NCBI RefSeq assembly: GCF_022370635.2
Contig: NZ_CP092362.2
Span: 4,464,001-4,528,000, forward strand
Source: Mycolicibacterium crocinum
GTDB taxonomy: Bacteria; Actinomycetota; Actinomycetes; Mycobacteriales; Mycobacteriaceae
Direction: 5' to 3'
DNA: 64,000 bases
Shown here in pieces: positions 1 through 9,356 of this stretch. The notes below the pieces were generated by a model that saw nothing but the letters and a program-made list of their open reading frames with translations, was not told the DNA's origin and ran no database searches. The stretch's first letter is position 1; the number at the start of each line of letters is the position of its first letter. Made by a program: the position numbers and the translations under genes.

Positions 1-3000
1 GTGATCTTCGTCGGCGGAGCCGGCAGCGAGACCTTCGGCGGCGCAGGAAGGGTCAGCTTGGGAGCCGAGACCTTCGTGCTCGGTGCCGTCGACGGCGTCG
101 TGTCGGCGGTCTTGGTCGCCGTCGGCGCGGGCGTGCTGTCCGCGACCTTCAGCGAGACCGTCGGCGCATTGCCGGCGATACCCGTCACCTTGTCGTTGAT
201 GCTCGTCACCTTTGCGGCCCCTGCGGCGGTGGCCGCGGCCAGGGCTGCAGCCCCTGCTCCGGCGTTGATGCCACCACCGATGTGGATACCACCGAGGTTG
301 AAGCTGATGTTGATCCCCAGGCTCGCGTTGATCGAGTTGACCAGGTTGTTCAGCCCCGCCGCGAACTGTGCGCCCGCTGTCGCAAGCGCGTTGATCACGG
401 CATCCGGTGTCGGGAAGGCCCGCAGCGCGGCGTTGATCGCGGCGTTCAGTGCCGCACCGCCCTGGACGAGTCCGTTGCCCAGCGCATTGATGATCTGGTT
501 GCCCACTGCCACACCGGCATTCAGTCCCGCCTCGAGCGCCGCGGCACCCTGGTTGAACACCTGCTGAGCGACGTCCAAGCCACCACCGAGCGCACCCGTG
601 AGCGCGGTGACGAACTCAGCCGGGCTCGGGAAGTTGGACAACGCTGCGTTGAAGGCTGCGGCCAGCCCCACGCCGCCGTTCGCCAGCGCGTTGATGATCG
701 CCTGCACCCCATCGAGATTCACGTTCAACGCGGCCTGCAGAGCCAGAGCCAGGTCGACGTTGATGTTGCCCAGGGCGTCGACCAGCGCGTTGATGAACGC
801 CTGCGGGTTCGGGAAGGCCGCCAAAGCCGCCTGGAACGCCGCGGACAGCGCGGTGGCACCGTTGCCCAGCGCATCGAGCACCGACTGGAAGGCGGTCCCA
901 CCGGCCGCAATTCCGGCTTGGATGGTCTCAGCCAACTGCCCGGTGAACGTGGTGAACGCGTTGGCCAGGATGCCCAGCGACGGGTTGATCGCCGCGAGTG
1001 CATTGGCGAAGGCCTGCACGAACGCCTGCGGGTTCGGGAAGTTGGCCAGCGCCGCGTTGAACGCCGCCGCCAGCTGAGCGCCACCGTTCACCAACGCGTC
1101 GACGAAGCCCTGCAGCCCATCGACACCCAGGTTGAGCGCGGCCTGCAAGGCCAGACCCAGGTTCACGTCGATGTTGCCGAACGCCTGAACCAGAGCGTCG
1201 ATGAACGCCTGCGGGTTCGGGAACGCCTCCAGTGCCGCCTGGAACGCCGCCGCCAGAGCACTACCGCCATCGCTCAGAGCGTTGAGCAGAGCCTGGAAAC
1301 CGGTGAGCCCGGCCGCAATTCCGGCCTGGATCGTGTCGTTCAGCTGACCCGTGAACGTGGTGAACGCATTCGCCAGCGTGCCGAGGGCCGGGTTGACCGC
1401 CGCCAGCGCACCGACGAGGGCATCGACGAACGCCTGCGGACTCGGGAAGTTGCCCAGCGCCGCATTGAACGCCGCGGCCAGCTGAGCGCCACCGCGAACC
1501 AGCGCGTCGACGAAGCCCTGCAGCCCATCGGCACCGAGGTTGAGCGCGGCCTGCAGAGCCAGGCCCAGGTTGACGTCGACATTGCTGAACGCCTGAACCA
1601 GTGCGTTGAAGAACGCGGCCGGGTTCGGGAACGCCTCCAGCGCCGCCTGGAATGCCGCCGACAGCGCGCTGAGCGGGTTGCCCAGAGCGTTGAGCACAGC
1701 CTGGAAACCGGTGAGCCCGGCCGCAATTCCGGCCTGGATCGTGTCAGCCAACTGCCCGGTGAACGTGGTGAACGCATTCGCCAGCACACCCAGGGTCGGA
1801 TTGATGGCCGCCAGCGCACCGGTCAGCGCGTCGACGAACGCCTGCGGGCTCGGGAAGCCCGCCAGCGCCGCATTGAACGCGGCCGCCAGCTGAGCGCCAC
1901 CGTTGATCAGCGCGTTGAGGAACGCCTCCGGCCCGTCGATCGACGCATTGATGACCGCCTGCAGGGCCAGACCGAGGTTGACGTTGATATTGCCCAAGGC
2001 CTGAACCAGCGCGTTGATGAACGCCTGCGGGTTCGGGAACGCTTCCAGTGCCGCCTGGAAGGCCGCGTACAGCGCACTGGCCGGGTTGCCGAGGGCGTCA
2101 AGGAACGCCTGGAAACCGGTGAGCCCGGCCGCAATTCCGGCCTGGATCGTGTCCGCCAGCTGCCCGGTGAACGTGGTGAACGCGTTGGCCAGGATGCCCA
2201 GCGTCGGGTTGAGCGCCGCGAACGCACCGACCAGAGCGTCGACGAACGCCTGCGGGCTCGGGAAGTTGCCCAGCGCCGCATTGAACGCCGCGGCCAAGGT
2301 CGCGCCACCGGCGATCAGAGCGTTGACGAAGCCCTGCAGCCCATCGACACCCAGGTTGAGCGCGGCCTGCAGAGCCAGGCCCAGGTTGACGTCGACATTG
2401 CTGAACGCCTGAACCAGTGCGTTGAAGAACGCCTGCGGGTTCGGGAACGCTTCCAGTGCCGCCTGGAATGCCGCCGACAGCGCGCTGAGCGGGTTGCCCA
2501 GAGCGTTGAGCACAGCCTGGAAACCGGTGAGCCCGGCCGCAATTCCAGCCTGGATGGTGTCCGCCAGCTGCCCGGTAAACGTGGTGAACGCATTCGCCAG
2601 CACACCCAGGGTCGGGTTGATGGCCGCCAGCGCACCGGTCAGTGCGTCAACGAACGCCTGCGGAGTCGGGAAGCCACCCAGCGCCGCGTTGAACGCCGCC
2701 GCCAGGGTTGCGCCGCCGTCGACAAGAGCCTGGAGAAGGTCCCCGACGCTGTTGATCTCGGCGCTCAGCGCGAGCGACAATTGCAGGCCCAGGTTGGCAT
2801 TGATGTTGGTGAAGGCCTGAACCAATGCGCTGATGAAGGCCGCCGGATTCGGGAAGGACGTCAGAGCCGCCTGGATGGCCGTCGCGAGTGCACTGCCGCT
2901 GTCAGCCAGCGCAGTGAGCACCGCCTGGAACATGTCGACCTTCGCCGTGATCGCGGCTTGGAGGACGTCGCCCAGCGCGCCGGTGACGTTGGTGATCACG

Positions 3001-3659
3001 TTGGCCACGATGCCCAGCGTCGGGTTCACCGCCGCGAGCGCAGCCTCGAACGCGGCCGCGAAGTCAGCCGGCGTGGGGAAGCCCGCGACCGCGGCGTTGA
3101 ATGCCGCAGCCAACGCGGCACCGCCCGCAATCAGGGCATTGGCCAGAGCGGTCGCGTCCAGGTTCAGACCCAGGTTCACTGCAGCGTTCAGCGCCGCCTG
3201 GATCGCCAGCCCGAGATTGACGTCAACGTTCGCGAAGGCCTGAACCACCGCGTTGATGAACGCCTGCGGGGTCGGGAACGCGGCAACGGCGTTGTCGACC
3301 GCGCGGGCGAGGTCGCCGCCGGCATTCAGCAGGCCGTCGACGACGGACTGCAGAGCGGTGTTGCCGGAACCGATTCCGGCGATCAGCGTCGCCTGAAGGG
3401 CATCACCGAACTCCGTGATCGCGGTGTCCGCCGCGCTATTGAGGGCGTTGAGTCCGCCCTTCACACCGTTCCACCCGTCATTGATGGCTTGGATCACGTC
3501 TTCCAGAGAGGACAGTGAAACGTCGGCGAGTGCCGACATAGCGCGATCACGCACCAGATGGAGATCCGGCGGTGTCACCTGGATCGGCGCAAGCACAATC
3601 GCGCTGGCCCCGAAGACTGCCACCCCCGCGGTCAGATACGACCGAACAGCAACGTCCAT
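1..3659 (-). CDS. Large exported repeat protein, 136-residue tandem repeats (3' end outside window)
   Basis: The minus-strand frame is open from ATG 3659 to the window edge, giving at least 1219 residues; the stop lies outside. AGGGA sits upstream of the ATG. Residues about 8-25 are a hydrophobic export-like segment (TAGVAVFGASAIVLAPI). Residues about 240-1000 are tandem 136-residue units containing motifs such as FPNPQAFINAL, NVNLGLALQAALN, NPTLGILANAFTTFTGQL and IQAGIAAGLTGFQAVL; each unit looks like two half-repeats built on FPxPQAF. The visible end is a low-complexity Pro/Thr/Ala tail (KLTLPAPPKVSLPAPP). The leader resembles mycobacterial exported repeat proteins sometimes named GjpA-like porins, but I cannot assign a function. 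Long open frames on the opposite strand are by-products of the repeats. Confidence 0.8.
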   Translation of the reverse strand, partial: MDVAVRSYLTAGVAVFGASAIVLAPIQVTPPDLHLVRDRAMSALADVSLSSLEDVIQAINDGWNGVKGGLNALNSAADTAITEFGDALQATLIAGIGSGNTALQSVVDGLLNAGGDLARAVDNAVAAFPTPQAFINAVVQAFANVDVNLGLAIQAALNAAVNLGLNLDATALANALIAGGAALAAAFNAAVAGFPTPADFAAAFEAALAAVNPTLGIVANVITNVTGALGDVLQAAITAKVDMFQAVLTALADSGSALATAIQAALTSFPNPAAFISALVQAFTNINANLGLQLSLALSAEINSVGDLLQALVDGGATLAAAFNAALGGFPTPQAFVDALTGALAAINPTLGVLANAFTTFTGQLADTIQAGIAAGLTGFQAVLNALGNPLSALSAAFQAALEAFPNPQAFFNALVQAFSNVDVNLGLALQAALNLGVDGLQGFVNALIAGGATLAAAFNAALGNFPSPQAFVDALVGAFAALNPTLGILANAFTTFTGQLADTIQAGIAAGLTGFQAFLDALGNPASALYAAFQAALEAFPNPQAFINALVQALGNINVNLGLALQAVINASIDGPEAFLNALINGGAQLAAAFNAALAGFPSPQAFVDALTGALAAINPTLGVLANAFTTFTGQLADTIQAGIAAGLTGFQAVLNALGNPLSALSAAFQAALEAFPNPAAFFNALVQAFSNVDVNLGLALQAALNLGADGLQGFVDALVRGGAQLAAAFNAALGNFPSPQAFVDALVGALAAVNPALGTLANAFTTFTGQLNDTIQAGIAAGLTGFQALLNALSDGGSALAAAFQAALEAFPNPQAFIDALVQAFGNIDVNLGLALQAALNLGVDGLQGFVDALVNGGAQLAAAFNAALANFPNPQAFVQAFANALAAINPSLGILANAFTTFTGQLAETIQAGIAAGGTAFQSVLDALGNGATALSAAFQAALAAFPNPQAFINALVDALGNINVDLALALQAALNVNLDGVQAIINALANGGVGLAAAFNAALSNFPSPAEFVTALTGALGGGLDVAQQVFNQGAAALEAGLNAGVAVGNQIINALGNGLVQGGAALNAAINAALRAFPTPDAVINALATAGAQFAAGLNNLVNSINASLGINISFNLGGIHIGGGINAGAGAAALAAATAAGAAKVTSINDKVTGIAGNAPTVSLKVADSTPAPTATKTADTTPSTAPSTKVSAPKLTLPAPPKVSLPAPPTKI
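901..2940 (-). repeat. Five consecutive 408-bp tandem coding repeats
   Basis: The marker ccggccgcaattcc recurs at 901, 1309, 1717, 2125 and 2533, with one base changed in the last copy (ccggccgcaattcca). The spacing is exactly 408 bp (136 codons) each time. A diverged sixth copy starts near 2941 and decayed copies flank on both sides. Copies 1309 and 2125, and copies 1717 and 2533, resemble each other more than their neighbours, so there is an 816-bp two-unit super-period. This suggests duplication of a pair of units by recombination. Confidence 0.85.
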
Positions 3660-4687
3660 GACTATCCCTTCAAAATGTTTGTGCCCCGACATGCGCGAAC
3701 ATACCTGAGAGGAACCTAAGCAGCCAAGCGTTTGCTCTCAGTTTTTTGGCGTTGCTGGGCGGTTTTACCGATGAATTCGATTGCAGTTAGCTGGATGGAA
3801 ATTAACCGGAAATATTTGACGTTCCCGCAATTAGCGATTCAGCAAAGAGTTGTGCGTCTGCTCCCGGTTCACGGCGAGCCGCCGGCTCCCCCGGCCCCCG
3901 AAACCGCACACGTCGCTGGTGAGCATGGCTAATGGGGTCGCTGGGCCCGTGGCCGACATGCCCTCCTGGGCACCGCAGCTCGGCAGCCAACAAGCCCGGA
4001 AACCGTGAGCTAGGCGAAGTATCAGCAAGAACTTCAGTAACAGGAGTGACGTGTTGCATGGTTCGCTACCGCTGGCAGGGACCGGTCATGGGGGTCCGGA
4101 AAAATTCACCGCGATTCGCAGTCGCGACACGCCGCCCGGTGGGCCGCGACCACGCCTACCGGCCGTTCAGGCCGACATGATCACGCGAGCCGGTGGAGTT
4201 TGCAGACACTGGTTTGAACTCAGCCGCGACGGGGAACATCGCGGTCTACGCATTTCGACGTCAGGTAGTGGCTCGACCAGTCGTTGAGTGCACAGGTCAC
4301 CCGCCTGGCGAGCGATGTCAGACAACCGGTTCGATCGGTGTTCGATATTCGCTGTAGTCGCCGATATCCGGCAGTAATCCTTGCAAAGTGAGTTAACTGA
4401 CGGCCATTTATCTGCGCGCCAAACTCCGGATAACCTGAGAATTTCTGAGAGGGTGTTGACGAAGTCAGAATCCGGTCAGCAAACGGCCCAACACGGGCGC
4501 CGGGTGGCTTCCAGCGCGTGCGCTCCTAGGGAGTGACACGGGTAATACCCACCCCGGGTTCGAATTAACCACCGTGCAGAAAGCGTATTTCACCTGCGCA
4601 CTGACGAGACCGTCAGCGAGCCTGTGCCCCGGGCGCGACAAAGGCCCGGCCGCGCCTTCGGCGCAGACCGGGCCTTCCCGCGAGCGT
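3660..4687. other. Intergenic stretch of about 1 kb, no convincing gene
   Basis: Short open frames here on both strands lack ribosome binding sites, recognisable motifs and mycobacterial-looking composition. The region is locally more AT-rich than its surroundings, for example near 3730-3850 and 4380-4450. It must hold the promoter of the repeat gene that starts at 3659. On the minus strand, TTGGCT and TATGTT 18 bases apart are a weak -35/-10 candidate. The terminator of the acyl-CoA dehydrogenase operon lies at its right end. Confidence 0.5.
4641..4676 (-). terminator. Terminator of the acyl-CoA dehydrogenase pair
   Basis: The outer stem is aaggcccgg (4641-4649) with ccgggcctt (4668-4676). 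An inner stem gcgcc/ggcgc lies around ttc (4652-4664). It is just past the stop of the minus-strand gene ending at 4688. There is no long U tract, as is usual in mycobacteria. Confidence 0.75.
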
Positions 4688-5866
4688 CTACTTCGACCGC
4701 GGCAGGCTCAACACCTGCTGAGCGATGATGTTGCGCTGAATTTCCGACGTACCCCCCGCGATCGTCCCGGAGAAGCTTCGCGCGTGACGTTCGAACCAGC
4801 TGGCGAAATAGTGGTCCAGGTTGAGGTGGGCGTACGGCCCGGTGCTGGACGGATGTACCAGACCGTCGGATCCGCTTGCCGTGAGGGCATATTCGGACGC
4901 CCGCAGTTCGGCCTCGGAGCCGAACAGCTTGACCACCGACACCGAGGCCACGTCGGTCTCGCCGCGCGCAGCCTTGGCCAAACCGGAGGAACCCATCAAA
5001 CGCAGCGCCTGGTAATCCATGATCATCGACGCGTACTGGTCTTTCTCCAGCGGCGTCTTCGGCTCGAAGTCGCCGATCATGTTGGCGATGCGGTCGGCGA
5101 ATCCCAGCCACATCATTGTGCGCTCGTGACCCAGCGATCCGTTGGCCACTCCCCAACCGCCGTTGAGCGGGCCGACCAGGTTTTCGGCCGGCACCCGGAC
5201 ATCGGTGAAGAAGACCTCGTTGAAGTCCTTGTCGTCGATCCCGCAGATCGATGCGAACGGCCGGCAGACCACCCCGGGCAGGTCGGTCGGGATGAGCAGC
5301 ACGCTGATCCCTTTGTGCTTGGGCGCATCCGGGTCGGTCCGGACGAACGTCAGCAGGAAGTCGGCATCGTGGGCACCTGAGGTCCACACCTTCTGGCCGT
5401 TCACCACGAAGTGGTCACCGTCCCGGACGGCGCGGGTGCGCAGGGAGGCCAAATCCGATCCCGCGCTCGGCTCGCTCATTCCCAGCGACGCCGTCTTCTC
5501 GCCCTTGAGCACCGGCACCGCCCACTGGTGCTTCTGCTCCTCGGATCCGAACGAAATCAGCGACGCCGCAATGATGTTCACGCCCTGCGGGTTGAAGCTG
5601 TGGTAGATCCTGCGCCGGCACAGCTCTTCGAGATGGACGAACTGCTGCAGGATCGACGCGTTGCGGCCGCCGAACTCGGGGGGTTGACCAGGCAGCAGCC
5701 AGCCGTTGTCGAACAACAAGCGCTGCCAGCGGCGCGCCCACGCCGGCATGTGCGACACCGACCGGGGCCGCTCGGTGGTCTCGGCCTCGGTGGGCAGGTT
5801 CGCGTCGAGGAAGGCACTGAACTCGTCGCGGAAGGATTCGACGTCGGGATCGAATGAAAGTTGCAT
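4688..5866 (-). CDS. Acyl-CoA dehydrogenase, large (catalytic) subunit of a pair
   Basis: This 392-residue protein shows the FAD/substrate motif SEPSAGSDLA (about 131-140), WTSGAHDAD, and the C-terminal GGTSEIQRNI. The usual MCAD catalytic Glu position before GTS is Gly. A Glu in GHERTMM (about 248) sits where isovaleryl- and long-chain dehydrogenases carry their base. It is immediately followed by a shorter dehydrogenase-like gene; such pairs form alpha2beta2 FadE complexes in actinobacterial sterol degradation. It would insert a 2,3 double bond into an acyl-CoA using FAD. The substrate is unknown. It is the second gene of a minus-strand operon ending at the hairpin at 4641. Confidence 0.85.
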   Translation of the reverse strand: MQLSFDPDVESFRDEFSAFLDANLPTEAETTERPRSVSHMPAWARRWQRLLFDNGWLLPGQPPEFGGRNASILQQFVHLEELCRRRIYHSFNPQGVNIIAASLISFGSEEQKHQWAVPVLKGEKTASLGMSEPSAGSDLASLRTRAVRDGDHFVVNGQKVWTSGAHDADFLLTFVRTDPDAPKHKGISVLLIPTDLPGVVCRPFASICGIDDKDFNEVFFTDVRVPAENLVGPLNGGWGVANGSLGHERTMMWLGFADRIANMIGDFEPKTPLEKDQYASMIMDYQALRLMGSSGLAKAARGETDVASVSVVKLFGSEAELRASEYALTASGSDGLVHPSSTGPYAHLNLDHYFASWFERHARSFSGTIAGGTSEIQRNIIAQQVLSLPRSK

Positions 5867-6859
5867 CTACAGTTCCCTGTACTCGTCGGCGATCACGGCC
5901 CGGTGTTCGGCGGCGCCGCCCAGCATGAGCTCGCCGGCCTTGGCGCGCTTGAGTGCGAACTGGACGTCGTTCTCCCATGTGAAGCCCATGGCGCCGAACA
6001 GCTGCAAGCCGTGACGGAAGACCACCGACTGGCAGTCGCCGGCCGCGGCCTTGGCCATTGCCGCGGCCAGCCTGCGGCGCGGGTCGTCGGCACTGATGGT
6101 CAGCGCGGCGAAGTACGACAGGGCGCGGGCGCGTTCGATCGCGACGTGCATGTCGACGGCCTTGTGCTGAACGGCCTGGAAGGAGCCGATCGGCACGCCG
6201 AACTGGTGGCGATCCCGCACATGCTGGAGAGCGAGATCGAGGATCCGCTGGCACGCACCGACCGTCGTGATCGCTATGCCGGTCAGCGCAACGTGGCGGG
6301 CCCGCTGAGGGTCAGCGTGTACCCGGTCGTCGTCGGACACCAGAACACCGGGGAAGGTCAGGTCGGCGACGTGCATCACCGGGTCGAACACCGGCACCCG
6401 GGTGGCCGTGGCGACGGAAGCGTCGACGAGGAATACGCCGGCGTCGGTCACCACGGCGAGCTTCTGCGCCCGATCTCCGTCGAGGACGTATCGCGAGGTT
6501 CCGGTGAGCACCCAGCCGTCGGCGTCGCGATGAGCGGTGACGCCCGAGTAGACCGCGGTGCCCGCCAGCTGCGGGTCGTACCGGTCACCGGCAAGCGGCG
6601 CGAACTGGGTGAGGGTGGCCAGGAACGGCGTCGGGTCGGTGGCACGACCGAACTCCTCCAGCACGATCGCCAATTCGACCGCGTTCTCCGGCTCGGCCAG
6701 CTCGGTCCAACCCGCTTCCATGTACGACTCCCACAGCGGAGTCGGGTCCACCCCGTCCTCGGCGATCCCGCGGATCAGCGAGGCCGGGCACTGCTTGGCC
6801 ACCGCGTCGCGCACGGTGTCCTGCCACAACCGCTGATCAGCATCGAATTCCAGTAGCAC
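5867..6859 (-). CDS. Acyl-CoA dehydrogenase, small subunit of a pair
   Basis: This 330-residue acyl-CoA-dehydrogenase-fold protein abuts the larger subunit with no gap. It carries the FAD-contact motif HQFGVPIGSFQAVQH (about 218-232) and a C-terminal GAMGFTWEND...LKR, both typical of the non-catalytic partner in heteromeric FadE pairs. The Glu found in the large partner (xxERxxx) is absent; the region reads GIAITTVGA. The inferred role is to complete the FAD site of the partner at the dimer interface. It is the first gene of its operon, facing the amidohydrolase at 7086 across a 226-bp divergent promoter with copies of the island-wide palindrome. Confidence 0.82.
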   Translation of the reverse strand: MLLEFDADQRLWQDTVRDAVAKQCPASLIRGIAEDGVDPTPLWESYMEAGWTELAEPENAVELAIVLEEFGRATDPTPFLATLTQFAPLAGDRYDPQLAGTAVYSGVTAHRDADGWVLTGTSRYVLDGDRAQKLAVVTDAGVFLVDASVATATRVPVFDPVMHVADLTFPGVLVSDDDRVHADPQRARHVALTGIAITTVGACQRILDLALQHVRDRHQFGVPIGSFQAVQHKAVDMHVAIERARALSYFAALTISADDPRRRLAAAMAKAAAGDCQSVVFRHGLQLFGAMGFTWENDVQFALKRAKAGELMLGGAAEHRAVIADEYREL

Positions 6860-6894
6860 TCGCTGCCTCCTGCCCGAATGGGAACCCGTTGAAT

Positions 6895-6909
6895 GGAAAT
6901 CTAATTCTC
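6895..6909. promoter_or_regulatory. Island palindrome, weak copy
   Basis: GGAAAT cta ATTCTC lies 36 bp upstream of the start at 6859. The right arm is perfect and the left arm matches 4 of 6. It is nested in a longer symmetrical element, gaatgga (6891-6897) with tccattc (6908-6914). Confidence 0.4.
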
Positions 6910-7020
6910 CATTCGTGCGCCATAGGTTCTCCTAAGACGGTATCGCACTCTACCGGCTGATTTGCTTGCTGCCTACGGTCGGTTGAGGCAGAGTGGTAAC
7001 GAGGTTCTACTCTCAATCGT

Positions 7021-7035
7021 GAGAACAGTATTCTT
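7021..7035. promoter_or_regulatory. Island palindrome upstream of amidohydrolase operon
   Basis: GAGAAC agt ATTCTT is 11/12 to the consensus GAGAAY-N3-RTTCTC. It starts 65 bp before the start at 7086. A half-site ACTCTC (7009-7014) belongs to a frame starting at 7000, exactly 21 bp earlier. Confidence 0.6.
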
Positions 7036-7085
7036 GCCGTTGAAGAACTCGGATTTACACGAAGACGGACCACCGGAAGGCGGTT

Positions 7086-8180
7086 GTGGTGATAGAGCAC
7101 CGCGACGGGACGACGACTCCCGTCATCGACGCGAGCGTGCACATCTTCTTCGGGTCCACCCCTGAGTTGCGCGGTGTGATGCGGGAACCGTTCAAGAGCC
7201 GCGGTTTCCCCGACTACGAGATGGACTGGTACGGCGCACCCGGCGGCGAATACCTCGAGGGAACCCGCGGGCCGGACCGCCAATACCCCGGATCCGATCC
7301 GGCCTTCGTCGCCCAGCAGCTGTTCGGCGATCGCGGGGTCGACGTCGCCGTGCTGCATCCGATGGGCCGCGGCATCATGCCCGACCGACACCTGGGCACC
7401 GCGATTCTGGCCGCCCACAACGAGATGCTGGTGTCGCGCTGGCTTGACCATCCCGAATTCGGTGAGCGCTTCCGCGGGACGATCCGGGTCAACCCCGACG
7501 ACGTCCGCGGTGCGCTGCGCGAAATCGACAAGTACAAGGACCACCCGAGGGTCGTCCAGATCGGGATCCCGCTGCAATCCCGCGAGCTGTATGGCAAGCC
7601 GCAGTTCTGGGACCTCTGGCAAGCGGCCGTGGACGCCGGACTGCCGGTGGCCACCCACATCGAGACCGGTGAGGGCATTGCCTATCCGCCGACTCCGTCC
7701 GGACACACCCGGACCTACGAGCAGTACCTGGGCTTCATGTCGCTGAACTACATCTACCACCTGATGAACCTCATCGCGGAGGGTGTCTTCGAGCGGTGGC
7801 CCGACCTGAAGTTCGTCTTCGCCGACGGCGCCGGCGACATGATGACGCCGTTCATGTGGCGGATGGACTGCTTCGGGCGGCCGCACCTGGAGCAGACCCC
7901 GTGGGCGCCGAAGATGCCCAGCGACTACCTACCCGGGCACGTTCACTTCATCCACAACAGCCTCGACGGGCCTGGTGACGCCGACTTCGCCGACGAATGG
8001 TTGTCCTTCACCGGCAAGGAGGACATGGTCATGTTCGGCTCGAGTTATCCGCACTGGCATTGCGGCGACGTCCTGGCTCTGCCCGCCGCGTGGACCGCCG
8101 AACAGCGGGAGAAGGTGTGCTGGCGCAACGCTGCGGCGCTCTACGGCATAGACATCCCGGCCGGCGTCGGAACACACTAA
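7086..8180 (+). CDS. Amidohydrolase-2 family protein, metal site degenerate
   Basis: This 364-residue TIM-barrel protein resembles the COG2159 (ACMSD-like) amidohydrolases that hydrolyse or decarboxylate ring compounds. The first strand reads IDASVH (14-19) where active relatives have D-x-H-x-H, so the first His is Ser. Near residue 318 it reads FGSSYPHWH where the neighbour at 8207 has FSSDYPHW, so the metal-binding Asp is Ser. His in VATHIETG is kept. Start is GTG at 7086. It heads a plus-strand operon that continues with a better-conserved paralogue. It may be an inactive partner or an altered enzyme; the substrate is unknown. Confidence 0.75.
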   Translation: MVIEHRDGTTTPVIDASVHIFFGSTPELRGVMREPFKSRGFPDYEMDWYGAPGGEYLEGTRGPDRQYPGSDPAFVAQQLFGDRGVDVAVLHPMGRGIMPDRHLGTAILAAHNEMLVSRWLDHPEFGERFRGTIRVNPDDVRGALREIDKYKDHPRVVQIGIPLQSRELYGKPQFWDLWQAAVDAGLPVATHIETGEGIAYPPTPSGHTRTYEQYLGFMSLNYIYHLMNLIAEGVFERWPDLKFVFADGAGDMMTPFMWRMDCFGRPHLEQTPWAPKMPSDYLPGHVHFIHNSLDGPGDADFADEWLSFTGKEDMVMFGSSYPHWHCGDVLALPAAWTAEQREKVCWRNAAALYGIDIPAGVGTH

Positions 8181-8206
8181 GTCACAGGTGAGCTAAGGAG
8201 ACCACG

Positions 8207-9352
8207 ATGACTCTGACCCACAGCCAGGAGCGAGTCGCTCCCGCCGAACGCGTCGCGGTCCGGTGCGTCGACTCCGATGTCCACCCGGTACCCAAGCGCG
8301 GGGTGCTCCAGGAGTACATCCCTGAGCCGATCCGCACCAAGTACTTCAAGAACCACCGGGTTGGCGAGACGATCTACTACGACGCACCCGACTATGCGCA
8401 CGCCTACGCGATGCGGGTGGACACCTTCCCCGATGACGGCGAGTTCGCCTGCAGCGACCCCGATCTCGCGCTCAAACAGGCCGTGATGGAGGCTGGCGCC
8501 GACATCTGCATCCTGGAGCCCGCGCATGCACCGTGCCGGATCCCGGAAGCGACCGCTGCCCTGTCGTACGCGCACAACAGCTGGCAGGTCGAGCACTGGC
8601 TCGACAGCAGGACCAACTGGCACGAGCGCTGGCGTGGCTCGATCTGTGTGGCTATCGAAGACCCCGAAGGTGGCGCCCGCGAGATCGAGAAGTGGGCCGG
8701 ACACCCGTATATGGCCCAGGTCATGATCAAGGCGGAACCGCGGCCGTCCTGGGGTGACCCGAAGTACGACCCGATCTGGGCGGCGGCCACCAAGGCCAAC
8801 AAGCCGGTCAGCTGCCATCTCTCGCGGGGCTTCTACGAGACCCTGCCGATTCCCCCGGTCGGCTTCCCCAGCTACAACCACGATTTCATGGTCAGCTACT
8901 CGCTGCTCGCCGCCAACCAGGTGATGAGCATGATCTTCGATGGACTGTTCGACCGATTCCCCACCCTGCGAATCGTGTTCGTGGAGCACGCTTTCAGCTG
9001 GATCCTGCCGCTGATGTGGCGGATGGACGCCATCTATGAGGCGCGCAAGTCCTGGCTGGACATCAAGCGCAAGCCGAGCGAGTACGTCAAGGACCACATC
9101 AAATTCACCACCCAACCGCTGGACTACCCGGAGGACAAGACCGAACTGCTGCGGGCCTTCGAGTGGATGGAATGCGAGAAGATCCTGCTGTTTTCGTCCG
9201 ATTACCCGCACTGGACCTATGACGACCCGCGCTGGCTGGTCAAGCACCTTCCCGAGCACGCGCGGGAAGCGGTGATGTTCCGCAACGGCATCGAGACGTA
9301 CGGCCTGCCGGACACCGTCCCGGCCCTCGAGGGTCAGACGCGGGTGTTCTGA
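8207..9352 (+). CDS. Amidohydrolase-2 family metal-dependent hydrolase
   Basis: This 381-residue COG2159-type protein is preceded by a good ribosome site (aaggag) before ATG 8207. Likely metal or catalytic residues are VDSDVHP (21-27), His in VSCHLSRG, His in FVEHAFSW, and Asp in FSSDYPHW (about 331). It is distantly paralogous to the gene just upstream; both end with YPHW followed by a helix. Family members hydrolyse C-C bonds or decarboxylate carboxylated rings. Here it probably acts on a ring-derived intermediate, perhaps as a complex with the degenerate 7086 protein. That is inference. Confidence 0.78.
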   Translation: MTLTHSQERVAPAERVAVRCVDSDVHPVPKRGVLQEYIPEPIRTKYFKNHRVGETIYYDAPDYAHAYAMRVDTFPDDGEFACSDPDLALKQAVMEAGADICILEPAHAPCRIPEATAALSYAHNSWQVEHWLDSRTNWHERWRGSICVAIEDPEGGAREIEKWAGHPYMAQVMIKAEPRPSWGDPKYDPIWAAATKANKPVSCHLSRGFYETLPIPPVGFPSYNHDFMVSYSLLAANQVMSMIFDGLFDRFPTLRIVFVEHAFSWILPLMWRMDAIYEARKSWLDIKRKPSEYVKDHIKFTTQPLDYPEDKTELLRAFEWMECEKILLFSSDYPHWTYDDPRWLVKHLPEHAREAVMFRNGIETYGLPDTVPALEGQTRVF

Positions 9353-9356
9353 GCAC

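Noticed and set aside
282..3518. Long plus-strand open frame across the repeat region
   Set aside because: It is antisense to a minus-strand gene with a clean ATG, ribosome site and export-like leader. The plus frame has Arg-rich repetitive content without structure and no leader, and is an artefact of GC-rich tandem repeats.
3732..4287. Several short frames in the 3.7-4.3 kb region
   Set aside because: No ribosome sites, no family motifs, and composition not typical of mycobacterial proteins.
4550..4575. gggttcgaattaacc resembling a tRNA T-arm
   Set aside because: The flanking bases do not pair as a T stem and no other tRNA arms are present.
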